Source of the DNA: Bacillota bacterium
GTDB taxonomy: Bacteria > Bacillota > Clostridia > Oscillospirales > Ruminococcaceae
NCBI GenBank assembly: GCA_023458875.1
Contig: JAEWXO010000022.1
Location: 1 to 21,177, forward strand
Direction: 5' to 3'
Length of the DNA stretch: 21,177 bases
Shown: positions 6,770 through 15,496 of the stretch, piece after piece
Numbering within the stretch: the stretch's first letter is position 1
How the letters are laid out: every line of letters begins with the position of its first letter
The notes under the pieces: model-generated
Databases searched by the model: none
What the model was told of the DNA's origin: nothing
What the model saw: the letters and a program-made list of their open reading frames with translations, nothing else
Position numbers and translations under genes: made by a program

Positions 6770-9700
6770 TCATAATTTAAGTTTCTTTGGTTTTGATTTT
6801 TCTGACTTTTCTTGCATATTAACAGCTTTATCAGCTAATACTTCCTTATTCTGAACAGGATGAGCAAACTCTTTCAAAGGCTTGAATCCAAAGCTATCAA
6901 CGAAATATGGCTTTTTATCAAGTATAACAACATCGCTCACAGAAAGACTATGTCCCTTGAAATCATCAGGATGATCAGTATTGAATTTCTGATAAATTGA
7001 CTCCAGCTTATTCCCTATGTCTTTGCTGTATGACTGAAGAATTGACACTGGTGCTTCATAAACCTTATCGTAATTATTAAAATCCACTTTTCTGTCATTT
7101 TTAGTAAGGTGTTCATAATTTTCAAAACGAATATCACGATATTCATCACCACTTTTTATCTGATAAATCTCAAATTTTGGGTCATTGAGTTCATCAAGAC
7201 TTTTCCTGCATTCATCATAATTACCCTGTGCCATAATTCTGCCGATTGCATAGGTGTCAGCATTTTCATTTTTTATGTACTCTTGAACAAAATGTGTTTT
7301 GTCAGCAGAAACATTCTTATCAGTATTCAGCCTTATCCTATAAATAACATCAGGTTCAATTTCTGATTTTGACAGTGACTTAAACATATCAATAGCCTTT
7401 TCATCAAGAGTTTGCGGATGAACAAATTCACAACGCACACTGTCTTTTTTAGTATCATATATTTCAAGCAAAGCTTTTTTTGCCTCTGCAACTGTCGCAA
7501 TATTTGGCTTAACAACATCAACAAGACCATCAGCCCCAAGTGTAACAACCGCAAATTTCCTGTCATTCATCTGACGTACAGCATAAATTCCTACTGGCTT
7601 TTCTGTGATACCTGCCACTTGTTTACGCTCATCAAGCTTTTCCTTTGCTGCATTAAAAGCAGAAGCATTTTCAGGTGAATAGGTTTTCTCCGTGAGTAAA
7701 TCATATTCCTGCCTTGTTACATCAATTTGCCCTGTTTTACCCTCTATATCAACGTATGTAGCATTGATTTTAGTTACCTTAGCATAAAAATCCTTTGCAT
7801 TTAACTCTGAAAACTTTTGTTCCCGATCATAGCTTTCATTATCAATCCAACCAATACTGTCAACAAAATATTCATTTACAGAAGAATTATAATATTTCGT
7901 TTCGGGAATTCCCCTGTAATCATCCCGAAGCTCAACACGCTCTGTCGAGAGCAGAAACTTATCATCATAAATAGATGAAAGCTTGGACTTTTCAATTTCA
8001 GGCTGTGATTTTTTGAGTTCCTTTTCCCTATCAATAAGTTTTTCATATAAATGATTGAGCATTACAGGATGCATTTCTGTCAGGAATTTCAGCCGCATAT
8101 CATCATCAGCAAATGAAAACCCAGCAGCCCTGTCCTTGACCTCACGAGTAAAACGTCTATCATGATTTTTAAGTTGTATTGTTGCGGCAATGGTGTACAT
8201 TGTACGTTCAATACCAAACTGTTCCTCAAGTTCCTTTACAAGACCCTTTAAATTACGGTTTTCATACTCCTTAGAAAGATTACCGTCAATAAATTTAGTA
8301 CAAGCTTTTGAAGCAGTGATACTATTCCGAAATCCATCAAGGTTATTATTTTGTTTTGCAATAAGAAATGACTGTGTACAAATTGGAATATCCTTGAAAG
8401 ATACAAATTTTTCAGGCTGTTTTTCTGGTATAACAATCTTTTCAATCTGAACAGATGACTGCTCCTTATGCTTTACATAGCTTTCTTTTACCTTTGCAAC
8501 AGCATTTTCATATAAAGGAATATCCGCCTTATTTATTGTAATGGTGGTGACTGTGCCTTTTTTAACCCCACTGAATTTAACGCCATCTTCATCAAGCTGT
8601 TTTGCGACATTATTAGCATGGCGATTTTTCAAATTAGAATAATACTGCAATTCTTCCTTTGAGCCAAGCTCATTATAAGGGGTATTCCCTATAATATTTG
8701 GATTTATAGGCTTTACATCATCTTTTTTCTCCTGAGTATTATTTGGCGTAACCCCTTTGTCAAAATCAAGCTGAGCAGAATATTGAAACTCATTGAGATA
8801 AAAACGACTGTCAGGTAAAGCATTTTCGATCTGTTCTCTGTTTTCTGTGCGAACACCATCAATAAATACATCTAAATCCTTATCCCACATTTCAAGTGCA
8901 ATATCTTCTGAAACTGGAATTAAATCACTGTTTTGTTCATGAGCAACATCTCTGCTCTGTTCTTTTTCAATACCGAAAAAGCCGTTAAAACTTTCAATAT
9001 CTAAACGTTTCAAAGCCTGTCCCTCAGTGTTATCAGGATACAATAGAAACACTGCCTCTCCCCTGTCAAACGCCGCTAATGCTTTATCCTTTGTATCAAT
9101 AGGATTCATGTATGTAAAATCATAACCATAGCTGTCACGCTGTTTTTGAATTGATTCCATATCAGCAACAAGCTTGACAGTTTCTTCAATATCAGGCGTA
9201 TCCCCAGCAAAATCAAGAATTTTCTTCGTATCCTCAATACTAAACTGAACACCTCTGTCAGAACAATCCTCAATAAGAAATTCTGCTTTCTGAATATTAT
9301 TAAGCTCCGTATCAGAAAGCTTTTCTTGGGTAGAAAGACCACGCTTTTGAAGCTTTAAAAGCTCCGATTCAATTTCAGAAGAAATTTTCTTTGCCGCCAT
9401 CTGAATTTCCTGCAAAGCATTTTTTAACTGCTCTAATTGTTTTCCTGCACTCCATGTCGCAATATATGGAAAAGAATATTCAGAAGTGTCCATTCCAAAC
9501 CTTTCAGCAACGATAAATGCAACTGATTCAGCCTGCACCTCTTTTTCATTACGTGGAGATTTTGCTGTAACTATTTTTTTATTCGGGTCATGTAATAGAT
9601 TATGTGCTGTTTCATGAAAGGCAGTTTTGAGTGTTTGTGTATCGCTCATACCAGATTTTATAACAATCTGATTTTTTGCGGAACTGTAATACCCTTTAGC

Positions 9701-10294
9701 ACCGCCTTTAATATCCTTGAATTCAATGTCTATACCAGTTACCCTTTTTAATGCTTCAAACACAGCTTCTTTTCGTGCGGTATCAATATCGCCTGTGAGT
9801 TCAGTAACAGGGTCAGGAATTTCCTTGCCCGATGTTTGTGAAACATCAAAAACATAGACTTTTTTAAAAGAAAGTCCTGTGAGAGGTTTTTCAATCGTTT
9901 CTGTTTTTTCAGTACCATCCTCATTAAAAAGCTTATTGCCGAACTCATCCGTTGCAGGCTTGTCTATTTCAAGAATTTGATTTGTTTTATATGCAACAGG
10001 TGCAAGAATAGAAATACCAGTCTGTCCCTTTTCAACCTGTCTGCCAAGCTCTTTCCATTTACCATATGCCGCAACAAGTGTTGCATCAGGCTTTTGCATA
10101 TTAATAAGCATTGTATTTCGTGCAGAATAATCTGTAAATTTTGAAGCAAACTTCAAATATTCCTTATACTTTTCCGATTGAAATACCGCTGATACACCCT
10201 CATCAATTCGCTTGACCATTTCATCAATATCAGACTGCTTTTTATCGTTATATGCCGATTTTTCTTCGACTGTGAATTCTTTTTTGTATGCCAT
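6770..10294 (-). CDS. Large ArdC-like antirestriction/metalloprotease multidomain protein
   Basis: A 1174-residue conjugative-element protein. Residues about 20-150 resemble the ArdC N-terminal ssDNA-binding domain (DYSARNTMLINMQKPDATLV, KWKELGRQVEKGQTGI). A zincin active site follows: HETAH at 227-231, with a likely third ligand at E256 in QAESVAF. Downstream are polyvalent-protein-type modules: a region around 390-440 (LAAFDRGEAVFLLYPDNTEG), a DUF3849-like block at about 628-758 (CTQSFLIAKQNN to MHPVMLNHLYEKLID), and YodL/DUF4316-like blocks at about 905-1150 that end KGHSLSVSDVV and PYFVDSFGF. The C-terminus is basic (KSKPKKLKL). Such proteins are thought to enter recipients with the DNA and protect it from restriction. 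The ATG at 10294 has GGAGGATTAAAAC upstream. The frame is intact over 3.5 kb, although neighbouring element genes are broken. Confidence 0.8.
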   Translation of the reverse strand: MAYKKEFTVEEKSAYNDKKQSDIDEMVKRIDEGVSAVFQSEKYKEYLKFASKFTDYSARNTMLINMQKPDATLVAAYGKWKELGRQVEKGQTGISILAPVAYKTNQILEIDKPATDEFGNKLFNEDGTEKTETIEKPLTGLSFKKVYVFDVSQTSGKEIPDPVTELTGDIDTARKEAVFEALKRVTGIDIEFKDIKGGAKGYYSSAKNQIVIKSGMSDTQTLKTAFHETAHNLLHDPNKKIVTAKSPRNEKEVQAESVAFIVAERFGMDTSEYSFPYIATWSAGKQLEQLKNALQEIQMAAKKISSEIESELLKLQKRGLSTQEKLSDTELNNIQKAEFLIEDCSDRGVQFSIEDTKKILDFAGDTPDIEETVKLVADMESIQKQRDSYGYDFTYMNPIDTKDKALAAFDRGEAVFLLYPDNTEGQALKRLDIESFNGFFGIEKEQSRDVAHEQNSDLIPVSEDIALEMWDKDLDVFIDGVRTENREQIENALPDSRFYLNEFQYSAQLDFDKGVTPNNTQEKKDDVKPINPNIIGNTPYNELGSKEELQYYSNLKNRHANNVAKQLDEDGVKFSGVKKGTVTTITINKADIPLYENAVAKVKESYVKHKEQSSVQIEKIVIPEKQPEKFVSFKDIPICTQSFLIAKQNNNLDGFRNSITASKACTKFIDGNLSKEYENRNLKGLVKELEEQFGIERTMYTIAATIQLKNHDRRFTREVKDRAAGFSFADDDMRLKFLTEMHPVMLNHLYEKLIDREKELKKSQPEIEKSKLSSIYDDKFLLSTERVELRDDYRGIPETKYYNSSVNEYFVDSIGWIDNESYDREQKFSELNAKDFYAKVTKINATYVDIEGKTGQIDVTRQEYDLLTEKTYSPENASAFNAAKEKLDERKQVAGITEKPVGIYAVRQMNDRKFAVVTLGADGLVDVVKPNIATVAEAKKALLEIYDTKKDSVRCEFVHPQTLDEKAIDMFKSLSKSEIEPDVIYRIRLNTDKNVSADKTHFVQEYIKNENADTYAIGRIMAQGNYDECRKSLDELNDPKFEIYQIKSGDEYRDIRFENYEHLTKNDRKVDFNNYDKVYEAPVSILQSYSKDIGNKLESIYQKFNTDHPDDFKGHSLSVSDVVILDKKPYFVDSFGFKPLKEFAHPVQNKEVLADKAVNMQEKSEKSKPKKLKL

Positions 10295-10331
10295 GTTTTA
10301 ATCCTCCTTTTTTGAATTAATATATTTTGCA

Positions 10332-10360
10332 TTGACTTTGCGTATAAATTGTGATACAAT
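10332..10360 (+). promoter_or_regulatory. Promoter and probable autoregulatory operator of the toxin-antitoxin pair
   Basis: TTGACT (10332-10337), a 17-base spacer and TACAAT (10355-10360) make a near-consensus sigma-A promoter. The dyad ATTGT-GAT-ACAAT (10348-10360) covers the -10 box and is a natural site for the ribbon-helix-helix antitoxin. Confidence 0.75.
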
Positions 10361-10395
10361 GTAACCATAATAAGAATGAAAGGGACGTGATTATT

Positions 10396-10695
10396 ATGGC
10401 AAAATCTGAAACACTGCATATTCGTGTAAATGAAGCCGTTAAAGAAAACGCCGAAGAAACACTCGGAATGCTCGGCATTACCATATCTGAGGCTGTAAAT
10501 ATGTTCCTATGTCAAGTAAATCTGACTGGCGGTTTACCTTTTGAAGTCAAACTTCCTGCACCTGAGCGTGTTATGGTTCGCAGTAAGGATGAACTATTTC
10601 AAAAGCTCCGTGAAGGCGAAGATGATATTCTTGCCGGCAGAACCTCTGACATAAAAGAAGTATTTGGCAGACTGAGAGAAGAATATGGCATATAA
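10396..10695 (+). CDS. RelB/DinJ-family antitoxin
   Basis: A 99-residue protein. The N-terminal ribbon-helix-helix (SETLHIRVNEAVKENAEETL, then GITISEAVNMFLCQV) is typical of the RelB/DinJ family, followed by the conserved GGLPFEVKLP stretch and an acidic, flexible C-terminus that would wrap the toxin. The start at 10396 (ATGGCAAAATCTGAA) is preceded by AAAGGGACG and lies after the promoter; an earlier in-frame ATG would fall upstream of the transcription start. It overlaps the toxin gene by 11 bases. It should neutralise the RelE-like partner and repress its own promoter. Confidence 0.9.
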   Translation: MAKSETLHIRVNEAVKENAEETLGMLGITISEAVNMFLCQVNLTGGLPFEVKLPAPERVMVRSKDELFQKLREGEDDILAGRTSDIKEVFGRLREEYGI

Positions 10696-10996
10696 CATTA
10701 AAATCACACAAAGCTTTGAAGATGACCTTGCTGCTGTATTGGAGTATATATCACAAAAGCTATATAATTCTGATGCAGCAAGGCGGCTTCTTATAAATGC
10801 TGAGGAAAAAATTTCTTTAATCGGTGAAAATCCTCTGCTTTATCCGTTATATCATGATGATACGCTTTCTGAAAAAGGTTATCATTATGTGCCTGTCGCA
10901 AACTATCTGATTTTTTACAGAATTGACGAATCTAATAAAACAATTTTTATTACACGATTTCTTTATGGCGGTCAAAACATATCAACAATTATCTAA
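10685..10996 (+). CDS. RelE/ParE-family toxin
   Basis: A 103-residue protein with the RelE/ParE fold pattern: an N-terminal strand (YNIKITQSFEDDLAAVLEYI), two helices, then HYVPVANYLIFYRIDES and IFITRFLYGGQN, where the conserved NYLIFYRID and R.LYGGQN strands form the sheet. Members either cleave mRNA at the ribosome or poison gyrase; sequence alone does not decide which. It starts inside the 3' end of the antitoxin gene. The pair is inserted between two conjugative-element genes on the opposite strand and probably stabilises the element. Confidence 0.88.
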   Translation: MAYNIKITQSFEDDLAAVLEYISQKLYNSDAARRLLINAEEKISLIGENPLLYPLYHDDTLSEKGYHYVPVANYLIFYRIDESNKTIFITRFLYGGQNISTII

Positions 10997-11017
10997 TGCT
11001 CCGTATTTCGGAGCATT
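10995..11017. terminator. Bidirectional hairpin between the toxin gene and the DUF3848 gene
   Basis: AATGCTCCG and CGGAGCATT form a perfect 9-bp stem with a 5-base loop, followed on the plus strand by TTTTA. It begins at the toxin stop codon and touches the stop of the opposing gene, so it may end transcripts from both sides. Confidence 0.75.
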
Positions 11018-12124
11018 TTATCTTGATTTATGCTTTGGTTTTATCGCCTGTTCCTGCTTCTGCTCTAAAACAGGCTCAATTTTCGTAATAGAGTGCTCCT
11101 TTGCCTCTCTGTCAAGTGAAATCTGAATTCTGTCGGCTGTTTCATGAAGAGCAATTTCAATATCCTCACGCCCTGATAATTCACCGTTACTGCACCACTG
11201 CTCAAAAATATCGTCAAGAGTGTTTTTTGATGACATCAAAGCCGAATACTGCTCTGGTGTAAGATATGGCGTGTTTTCCTGACAATAATTCACTATTTCT
11301 TCCTTTGTAACAATTGCGTATGCAGAAGATATAATTTTATCAGGCGGTTCATGCTTAACATCTTCAATAAAGGCTTTGAACTCACTGTTCAGCTTGTTAT
11401 ATAATTCCACACTGTTACGCTCCAGAACAAAATCATTATACATACTTTCAAGCCAATTGCCGGAATAATTATTGATATTTGTACCTTGCAGTGAATCCTT
11501 TAATTCTCCCCAATCAGGTTCTTTCATAAGGTCGTTTACTGTTAATGCAAGCGATTTATCTGTAACAAAAACTGCCGCATTATTATCAAGTGCTTCTTTT
11601 AGATTTACCACATCATAACAATAATTGAAACCCTCACAGGCTCTCAAATTGGTTCCAATATCATAGAGTTCTTCAGCTACCTTATCGCTTACAGAAAGAC
11701 TTGAATAATCAGTTGGATAGAATGCACCTGATTTTACATAATCAATAGCTTTTAAATAACTGCAATCCTCATAATTTACAGCAGTCAAACATTTTGTTGC
11801 TGTTGTGTGATGAATGCCATCTTCAATGCTTTTAATAAAATCATCAATATACTTTTCATTTTCGATTGTATAGAAAGAACAATCAATAATTTTTACTAAA
11901 TCATTGCTATCAATTGTTCCGTTTGAATACGTATCCATAACCTTATTTACTGTATGCACAGAAAACTTGATGTCTGCAAGTTTCTGTGCATATTCTTTTT
12001 TAAAATCTGCCATTACCGACAGGGATATATCGGAATATCCCTGCGTAATAACCTTGCGGAGCTGTTCAGGGCGTAAAGCCTCTGACAGCTGTTCTATGCT
12101 TTCATCTCTGTTTCTGATATACAT
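11018..12124 (-). CDS. DUF3848-domain conjugative-element protein
   Basis: A 368-residue protein. Its C-terminal part (about 240-335) matches DUF3848: YNKLNSEFKAFIEDVKHEPP, then IVTKEEIVNYCQE, LTPEQYSALMSSKNTLDDIF, EQWCSNGELSGREDIEIALH and ETADRI. The N-terminal 230 residues are helical (IEQLSEALRPEQLRKVITQG) and of unknown fold. The tail is basic. DUF3848 proteins are known only from Tn1549-like elements and have no established function. The ATG lies 4 bases after the helicase fragment's stop, and its AGGAGA site lies in the last helicase codons, so the two were once a tight operon. A membrane or secretion role is unlikely since no such segment is seen. Confidence 0.75.
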   Translation of the reverse strand: MYIRNRDESIEQLSEALRPEQLRKVITQGYSDISLSVMADFKKEYAQKLADIKFSVHTVNKVMDTYSNGTIDSNDLVKIIDCSFYTIENEKYIDDFIKSIEDGIHHTTATKCLTAVNYEDCSYLKAIDYVKSGAFYPTDYSSLSVSDKVAEELYDIGTNLRACEGFNYCYDVVNLKEALDNNAAVFVTDKSLALTVNDLMKEPDWGELKDSLQGTNINNYSGNWLESMYNDFVLERNSVELYNKLNSEFKAFIEDVKHEPPDKIISSAYAIVTKEEIVNYCQENTPYLTPEQYSALMSSKNTLDDIFEQWCSNGELSGREDIEIALHETADRIQISLDREAKEHSITKIEPVLEQKQEQAIKPKHKSR

Positions 12125-12128
12125 AAAA

Positions 12129-14063
12129 TCATCTCCTCATCTTATTAAATGTCGGTTTTGCCTTATCAAACTGTGGTGACGGCGGTTTATCCATATTTGA
12201 CACTGGGCTTGTCCTTTCAGCACTTACCATAGAAACTGGCATAGAAACCACTACACTAGCTGAATGAACAGGTTCCTTTTTGATAGGCTCGTCCGCTGAC
12301 GGAATATCTGAAACTGGGATTGGCTCATCATCGTCATTAATATGATTTTTACTAAGCTGTTCATTTACAACCTCAAGCCTTCTTGTCATATTTTCTAGTT
12401 CTGTTGCACGTTCAAAAGGCTTTGATACATTTGATTTTGCTTCCTCTAGGTCAGCCTTTGCCTTATCAAGACTTGCAGAAAACTGCTGTATTTTCTGATT
12501 TATTTGAATACCTGCAAGATTTTCTATACGGCGAACATTACCAACGTTATTACCCAAAGAAACCTCTGAAGTGTATTTTAGATTGCCCTGCAATACTGCA
12601 ACACATGGTGTTCCTGTCTGAAAAAGATTGCTGTTTGCTGGATTTTTCTCAATGGAAATATCAAAGCCGAAATATCTGCCAAGCTTGACATTTTCATTTG
12701 TTGTCGAACACTTTATAATTGCCTTTTCGATTTCATCACCAGCGTCTGGACGTTCATAAAACACTTTTGCATTTATAGTCATCTTAAAATCAGAATTATC
12801 GGGGTGCTGTTCCTGAAAAGCTTTCAAATCACTACTTGCTTTTTGAAGTAAATCAGCATAATTGTCAATCATCTGAGGCAACTTTCTTTCAGCCAATTCC
12901 TGCATTTTAAATGCAGATTTTTTATGCTCTGATTCAAGAGTTTTAAGCATTGCAATATCATTATCAAGCTGAATTTTTTCCTTTATAAGAGGATTTCCGC
13001 TTGCAATAGCCTGCATCTGTGAATATGTAAGAACCATCTCATCCACGTCTTCGGAAACACGCACAGGGTCTTTTGAAGTCATAATCTGATTGATAAATTT
13101 TGCTTTGTTGGTGATAATTCCCATCATATACGAATCGAAGGTTTCTTCCGTCAAATAGTGATAAATACCGACTTCATCAAAATTGTTGCCCTGACGAATA
13201 CCTCTGCCGTCCTGCTGGACAAGATCACTTGGCTTCCACGGAATATCCAAATGATGGATAGCACAAATTCTATCCTGAATATTTGCCCCTGTCCCTAATT
13301 TACTGGTACTTGCAAGGATAAACCTCTTTTCACCTTTGCGTAGTTCATCAAACATTTCAACTCTTGCCTTATCTGTTTTAGCATCACCTGCAAAACAAAT
13401 TTCCTCACGTGGAATTCCTCTGTTTACTAGGTCAGCCTTAATTGCTTCATATACAGAAAAATGCTCGGCATCTTCATTAATTGCAATATCACAAAAAACA
13501 ATCTGAACACCTTTCTGCTCCATTGTGTCATGGTAATTCTGTTCAAGATTATCTAGCAGTTTCATAACCTTGCTGTCAGGAGTAGGCTCTGTATTATGGA
13601 AAATACATCTGCTGTCAAGCCCTAGAAGCCTTGCTTCATGCGTGATACGAAGCATATTATCAATGCTTGGGTCTATGTTTCCGTTATGAATAGCCTCAGA
13701 ACGTGCAGCAAGCTCTTTCATATATGCTCTTTGTCTGTCATCAGGCTTTGCTGTAACAACAATAGGTTCACCTGTTTTTAGCTTTGGAACAGGAAGCTTT
13801 ATCATGTCAGGGGTTTGAATATCTGCAAATTCCTTATACATCTGCATAAGTTCCGGAATGTTTACAAACTTAGAAAAACGATTTTTCATCTGAAAGCCAT
13901 TTCCAGCAGGCTTGATTTCAAGCTGTGATACTACCTCTCCAAAGGTTGAAGCCCAATCATCAAAGGTCTGTAAATCAGCCTTTTTAAGTAAATCAGGACG
14001 TAAGTATCTTTGCATAACGTAAAATTCTACCATGCTATTGCTCACAGTGGTTCCTATATTCAC
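12129..14063 (-). pseudogene. C-terminal fragment of a giant SNF2-like helicase/methylase of a conjugative element
   Basis: The 644-codon frame begins abruptly inside the helicase core. Its first family-like residues, IGTTVSNSMVEFYVMQRYL, correspond to the usual ATGTPVSNS motif with P changed to T, and a TAG stop lies just before the GTG at 14063. There is no ribosome site. The remaining helicase C domain looks intact: STSKLGTGANIQ (motif V), DIPWKPSDLVQQDGRGIRQG (motif VI with its arginines), then a long helical tail. Full-length relatives exceed 2000 residues and carry the methyltransferase part and ATP-binding motifs I-III, all missing here. The gene is therefore a 5' deletion fragment and cannot hydrolyse ATP alone. 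The break marks the edge of the element remnant, beside the terminator of the HD gene. Confidence 0.85.
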
Positions 14064-14104
14064 ACTCTAATAAGTCAAACAAATTCCGATTTTGCGTTGT
14101 TTAG

Positions 14105-14151
14105 TAAAAAAAGCATATGAGGAAACATAAAAATACGTTTCCTCATATGCT
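14105..14151 (-). terminator. Intrinsic terminator of the HD-domain gene
   Basis: AGCATATGAGGAAAC and GTTTCCTCATATGCT form a perfect 15-bp stem with a 10-base loop. On the minus strand it is followed by TTTTTTT. It lies 20 bases after the HD gene's stop. Confidence 0.93.
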
Positions 14152-14170
14152 CAATAGATAAATTTAAATC

Positions 14171-14665
14171 TTAATATATCTTGAAAATATTATCAAGATA
14201 CATTATTCCTGAAGTTGTTTTAAAAATTTTATTTCTGAAGCTTTTAACTGCTTCGGCTGACATATTGTCCTCATATGCATTTACGAGAAAATCAGCTTCA
14301 ACAAGTATCTGATAATCTATTGCATTAATATCTGTATATGTATGATGATGTGCAATAAGCCAGCAAACCCGTTCTATTATTTCCGTCTGAACGTCTAAAC
14401 TCTTAAGAAGCTCTTTTGCTTCGGGTGGCCCCTCTGTTTGTTGATAACTGCCCGCAGAACTGCCCCATTTTGACTCACTGTTCTTTATTCCTATATCATG
14501 AGTCAGTGCTGTAATTTCAAGAATATGCTGTGTTTCCTTATCTATATTTTCATTTTCTCCTATTGCTTTGGCAAATCCGTAAACTTTAAGGAAATGACTT
14601 ATCCGTTTTGGATTTCCCGAATAGTACATTATCATAGCGTTAAGAACCTTAGCTATACTGCTCAT
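14171..14665 (-). CDS. HD-domain metal-dependent phosphohydrolase
   Basis: A 164-residue single-domain protein of the HD superfamily. Conserved metal ligands are present in order: H24 in RISHFLKVYG, the H56-D57 pair in ALTHDIGIKN, a histidine triplet at 106-108 (IAHHHTY), and D125 in VEADFLVNA. Such enzymes hydrolyse phosphate esters of nucleotides or related compounds; the substrate is unknown. The start at 14665 is preceded by GGGGGACTATTAA. It has its own strong terminator and does not overlap other genes. It adjoins the ferredoxin operon on the same strand, separated by a weaker hairpin, and may be chromosomal background next to the broken element. Confidence 0.87.
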   Translation of the reverse strand: MSSIAKVLNAMIMYYSGNPKRISHFLKVYGFAKAIGENENIDKETQHILEITALTHDIGIKNSESKWGSSAGSYQQTEGPPEAKELLKSLDVQTEIIERVCWLIAHHHTYTDINAIDYQILVEADFLVNAYEDNMSAEAVKSFRNKIFKTTSGIMYLDNIFKIY

Positions 14666-14710
14666 TTAATAGTCCCCCATTTTTACAATTCATTTATATT
14701 CAATAAATCA

Positions 14711-14746
14711 AGTCCACCTGTTAAATCATAAAATAACAGGCGGACT
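14711..14746 (-). terminator. Likely terminator after the ferredoxin operon
   Basis: AGTCC-A-CCTGTTA and TAACAGG-C-GGACT form a 13-position stem with one mismatch and a 10-base loop. The minus-strand flank (TTGATTTATT) is only moderately T-rich, so termination may be partial. Confidence 0.6.
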
Positions 14747-14757
14747 ATATTTATATA

Positions 14758-14838
14758 TTAAGCCATGAACATTTCAATATCTGAATCAACTTCGCCTATT
14801 CCTGCAAGTCCAAAAATTATTACATTCCTATTCAACAG
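14758..14838 (-). pseudogene. Possible C-terminal remnant of hybrid-cluster protein (hydroxylamine reductase)
   Basis: Just after the ferredoxin stop, the minus strand encodes a short in-frame tail IIFGLAGIGEVDSDIEMFMA ending in TAA. The pattern F-x-L-x-x-I-G-x-V-x-x-D-I near a C-terminus resembles the end of Hcp proteins. Clostridial hcp genes often sit beside a Crp/Fnr regulator, a cupin and a ferredoxin, which is the layout here. No start codon or catalytic part is present, so this would be the scar of a deletion that removed hcp. The peptide is short and chance cannot be excluded. Confidence 0.35.
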
Positions 14839-15013
14839 TTATAACAGACACAGGACAACCATCTCTTGCTTCTAATGCTGAATTCTCTGCATCTAATGGT
14901 ATAGTTTCAACATAAACTTCAGCTGGACCATCACCCATACGAAATACTTCTGGACATATAGACGCACAAAGCCCACAGGAAATACAGCCATCTCTATCAA
15001 TTTCTGCTTTCAT
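14828..15013 (-). CDS. Single-cluster 4Fe-4S ferredoxin
   Basis: A 61-residue ferredoxin from the ATG at 15013, which has AAGGAG 8 bases upstream. A GTG at 15022 is in frame but only 2-3 bases from that site. Cluster ligands are C10, C13 and C16 in DGCISCGLCASICPEVF, plus C53 in RDGCPVSVI. C20 is an extra cysteine in the position often used for a disulfide or a further ligand. The spacing of one CxxCxxC set and one remote CP is that of low-potential single-cluster ferredoxins. It probably passes electrons to a nearby reductase. It shares the promoter of the cupin gene upstream and resembles the ferredoxin domain fused to the permease at 16727-17449. Confidence 0.88.
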   Translation of the reverse strand: MKAEIDRDGCISCGLCASICPEVFRMGDGPAEVYVETIPLDAENSALEARDGCPVSVITVE

Positions 15014-15034
15014 TTCATTCACTCCTTCATATTT

Positions 15035-15349
15035 TTAAATTTTTGGAGCTGGTGCTTTTACAACAATAAGCTCCAATGTTTCATTATGCAAATTCTTTAC
15101 ATTCATCTTCGTTTGAAACGGTATTTTTAATAAAGTACCTGCCTCATACTCATGGATATCCTGATCGTTAAGCCCTATTGAAAGCATTCCTCTAATAACC
15201 GTCATATAAACGTTTGAATTAGAAAAATGTTCTGGAAGCCCTTCATCTTTATTAAAAACCATGTGAAGATAATGTACATTTTCGTCAAATACAACTTTCT
15301 CAACAGCCTTTTCATTGCCTTTAGCCAGTTCAAATATCTGTTCAATCAT
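15035..15349 (-). CDS. Cupin-fold protein of the Fnr-linked ferredoxin operon
   Basis: A 104-residue protein starting MIEQIFELAKGNEKAVEKVV. I chose the ATG at 15349 because GGAGG lies 8 bases before it; the reading frame upstream includes that site. The body has the cupin pattern HYLHMVFNKDEGLPEHFSNS with YMTVIRGMLSIGLND, and EYEAGTLLKIPFQTKMNVKN as the second motif. H and E residues in LPEHF may bind a metal. The function is unknown. It is first in a two-gene operon with ferredoxin and is preceded by the palindromic Crp/Fnr-type site, so it is probably part of a redox or nitrosative stress response. Confidence 0.8.
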   Translation of the reverse strand: MIEQIFELAKGNEKAVEKVVFDENVHYLHMVFNKDEGLPEHFSNSNVYMTVIRGMLSIGLNDQDIHEYEAGTLLKIPFQTKMNVKNLHNETLELIVVKAPAPKI

Positions 15350-15417
15350 ATTTAATACCTCCAATTCTATTATTGTTTCAATATATTTTGCAATTAATAC
15401 TACATTGATTTATATTT

Positions 15418-15460
15418 ATTATACTGTTAAGTCTTATAAAAGTATGTTGTAAATACAACA
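15418..15460 (-). promoter_or_regulatory. Crp/Fnr-dependent promoter of the cupin-ferredoxin operon
   Basis: The perfect palindrome TGTTGTAAATACAACA (15445-15460) lies upstream of a TATAAT -10 box (15418-15423, minus strand). With a start near 15411 the palindrome's centre is at about -41.5, the classic class II activator position. No good -35 box is present, as expected for an activator-dependent promoter. Confidence 0.75.
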
Positions 15461-15496
15461 ACATAACCTATTATTTTTTTAGTATAATAAATAACT

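Noticed and set aside
6756..6773. ATG at 6773 as the start of the small element protein
   Set aside because: It overlaps the upstream stop, but the only GGAGG lies inside this extension and is well placed for the ATG at 6755.
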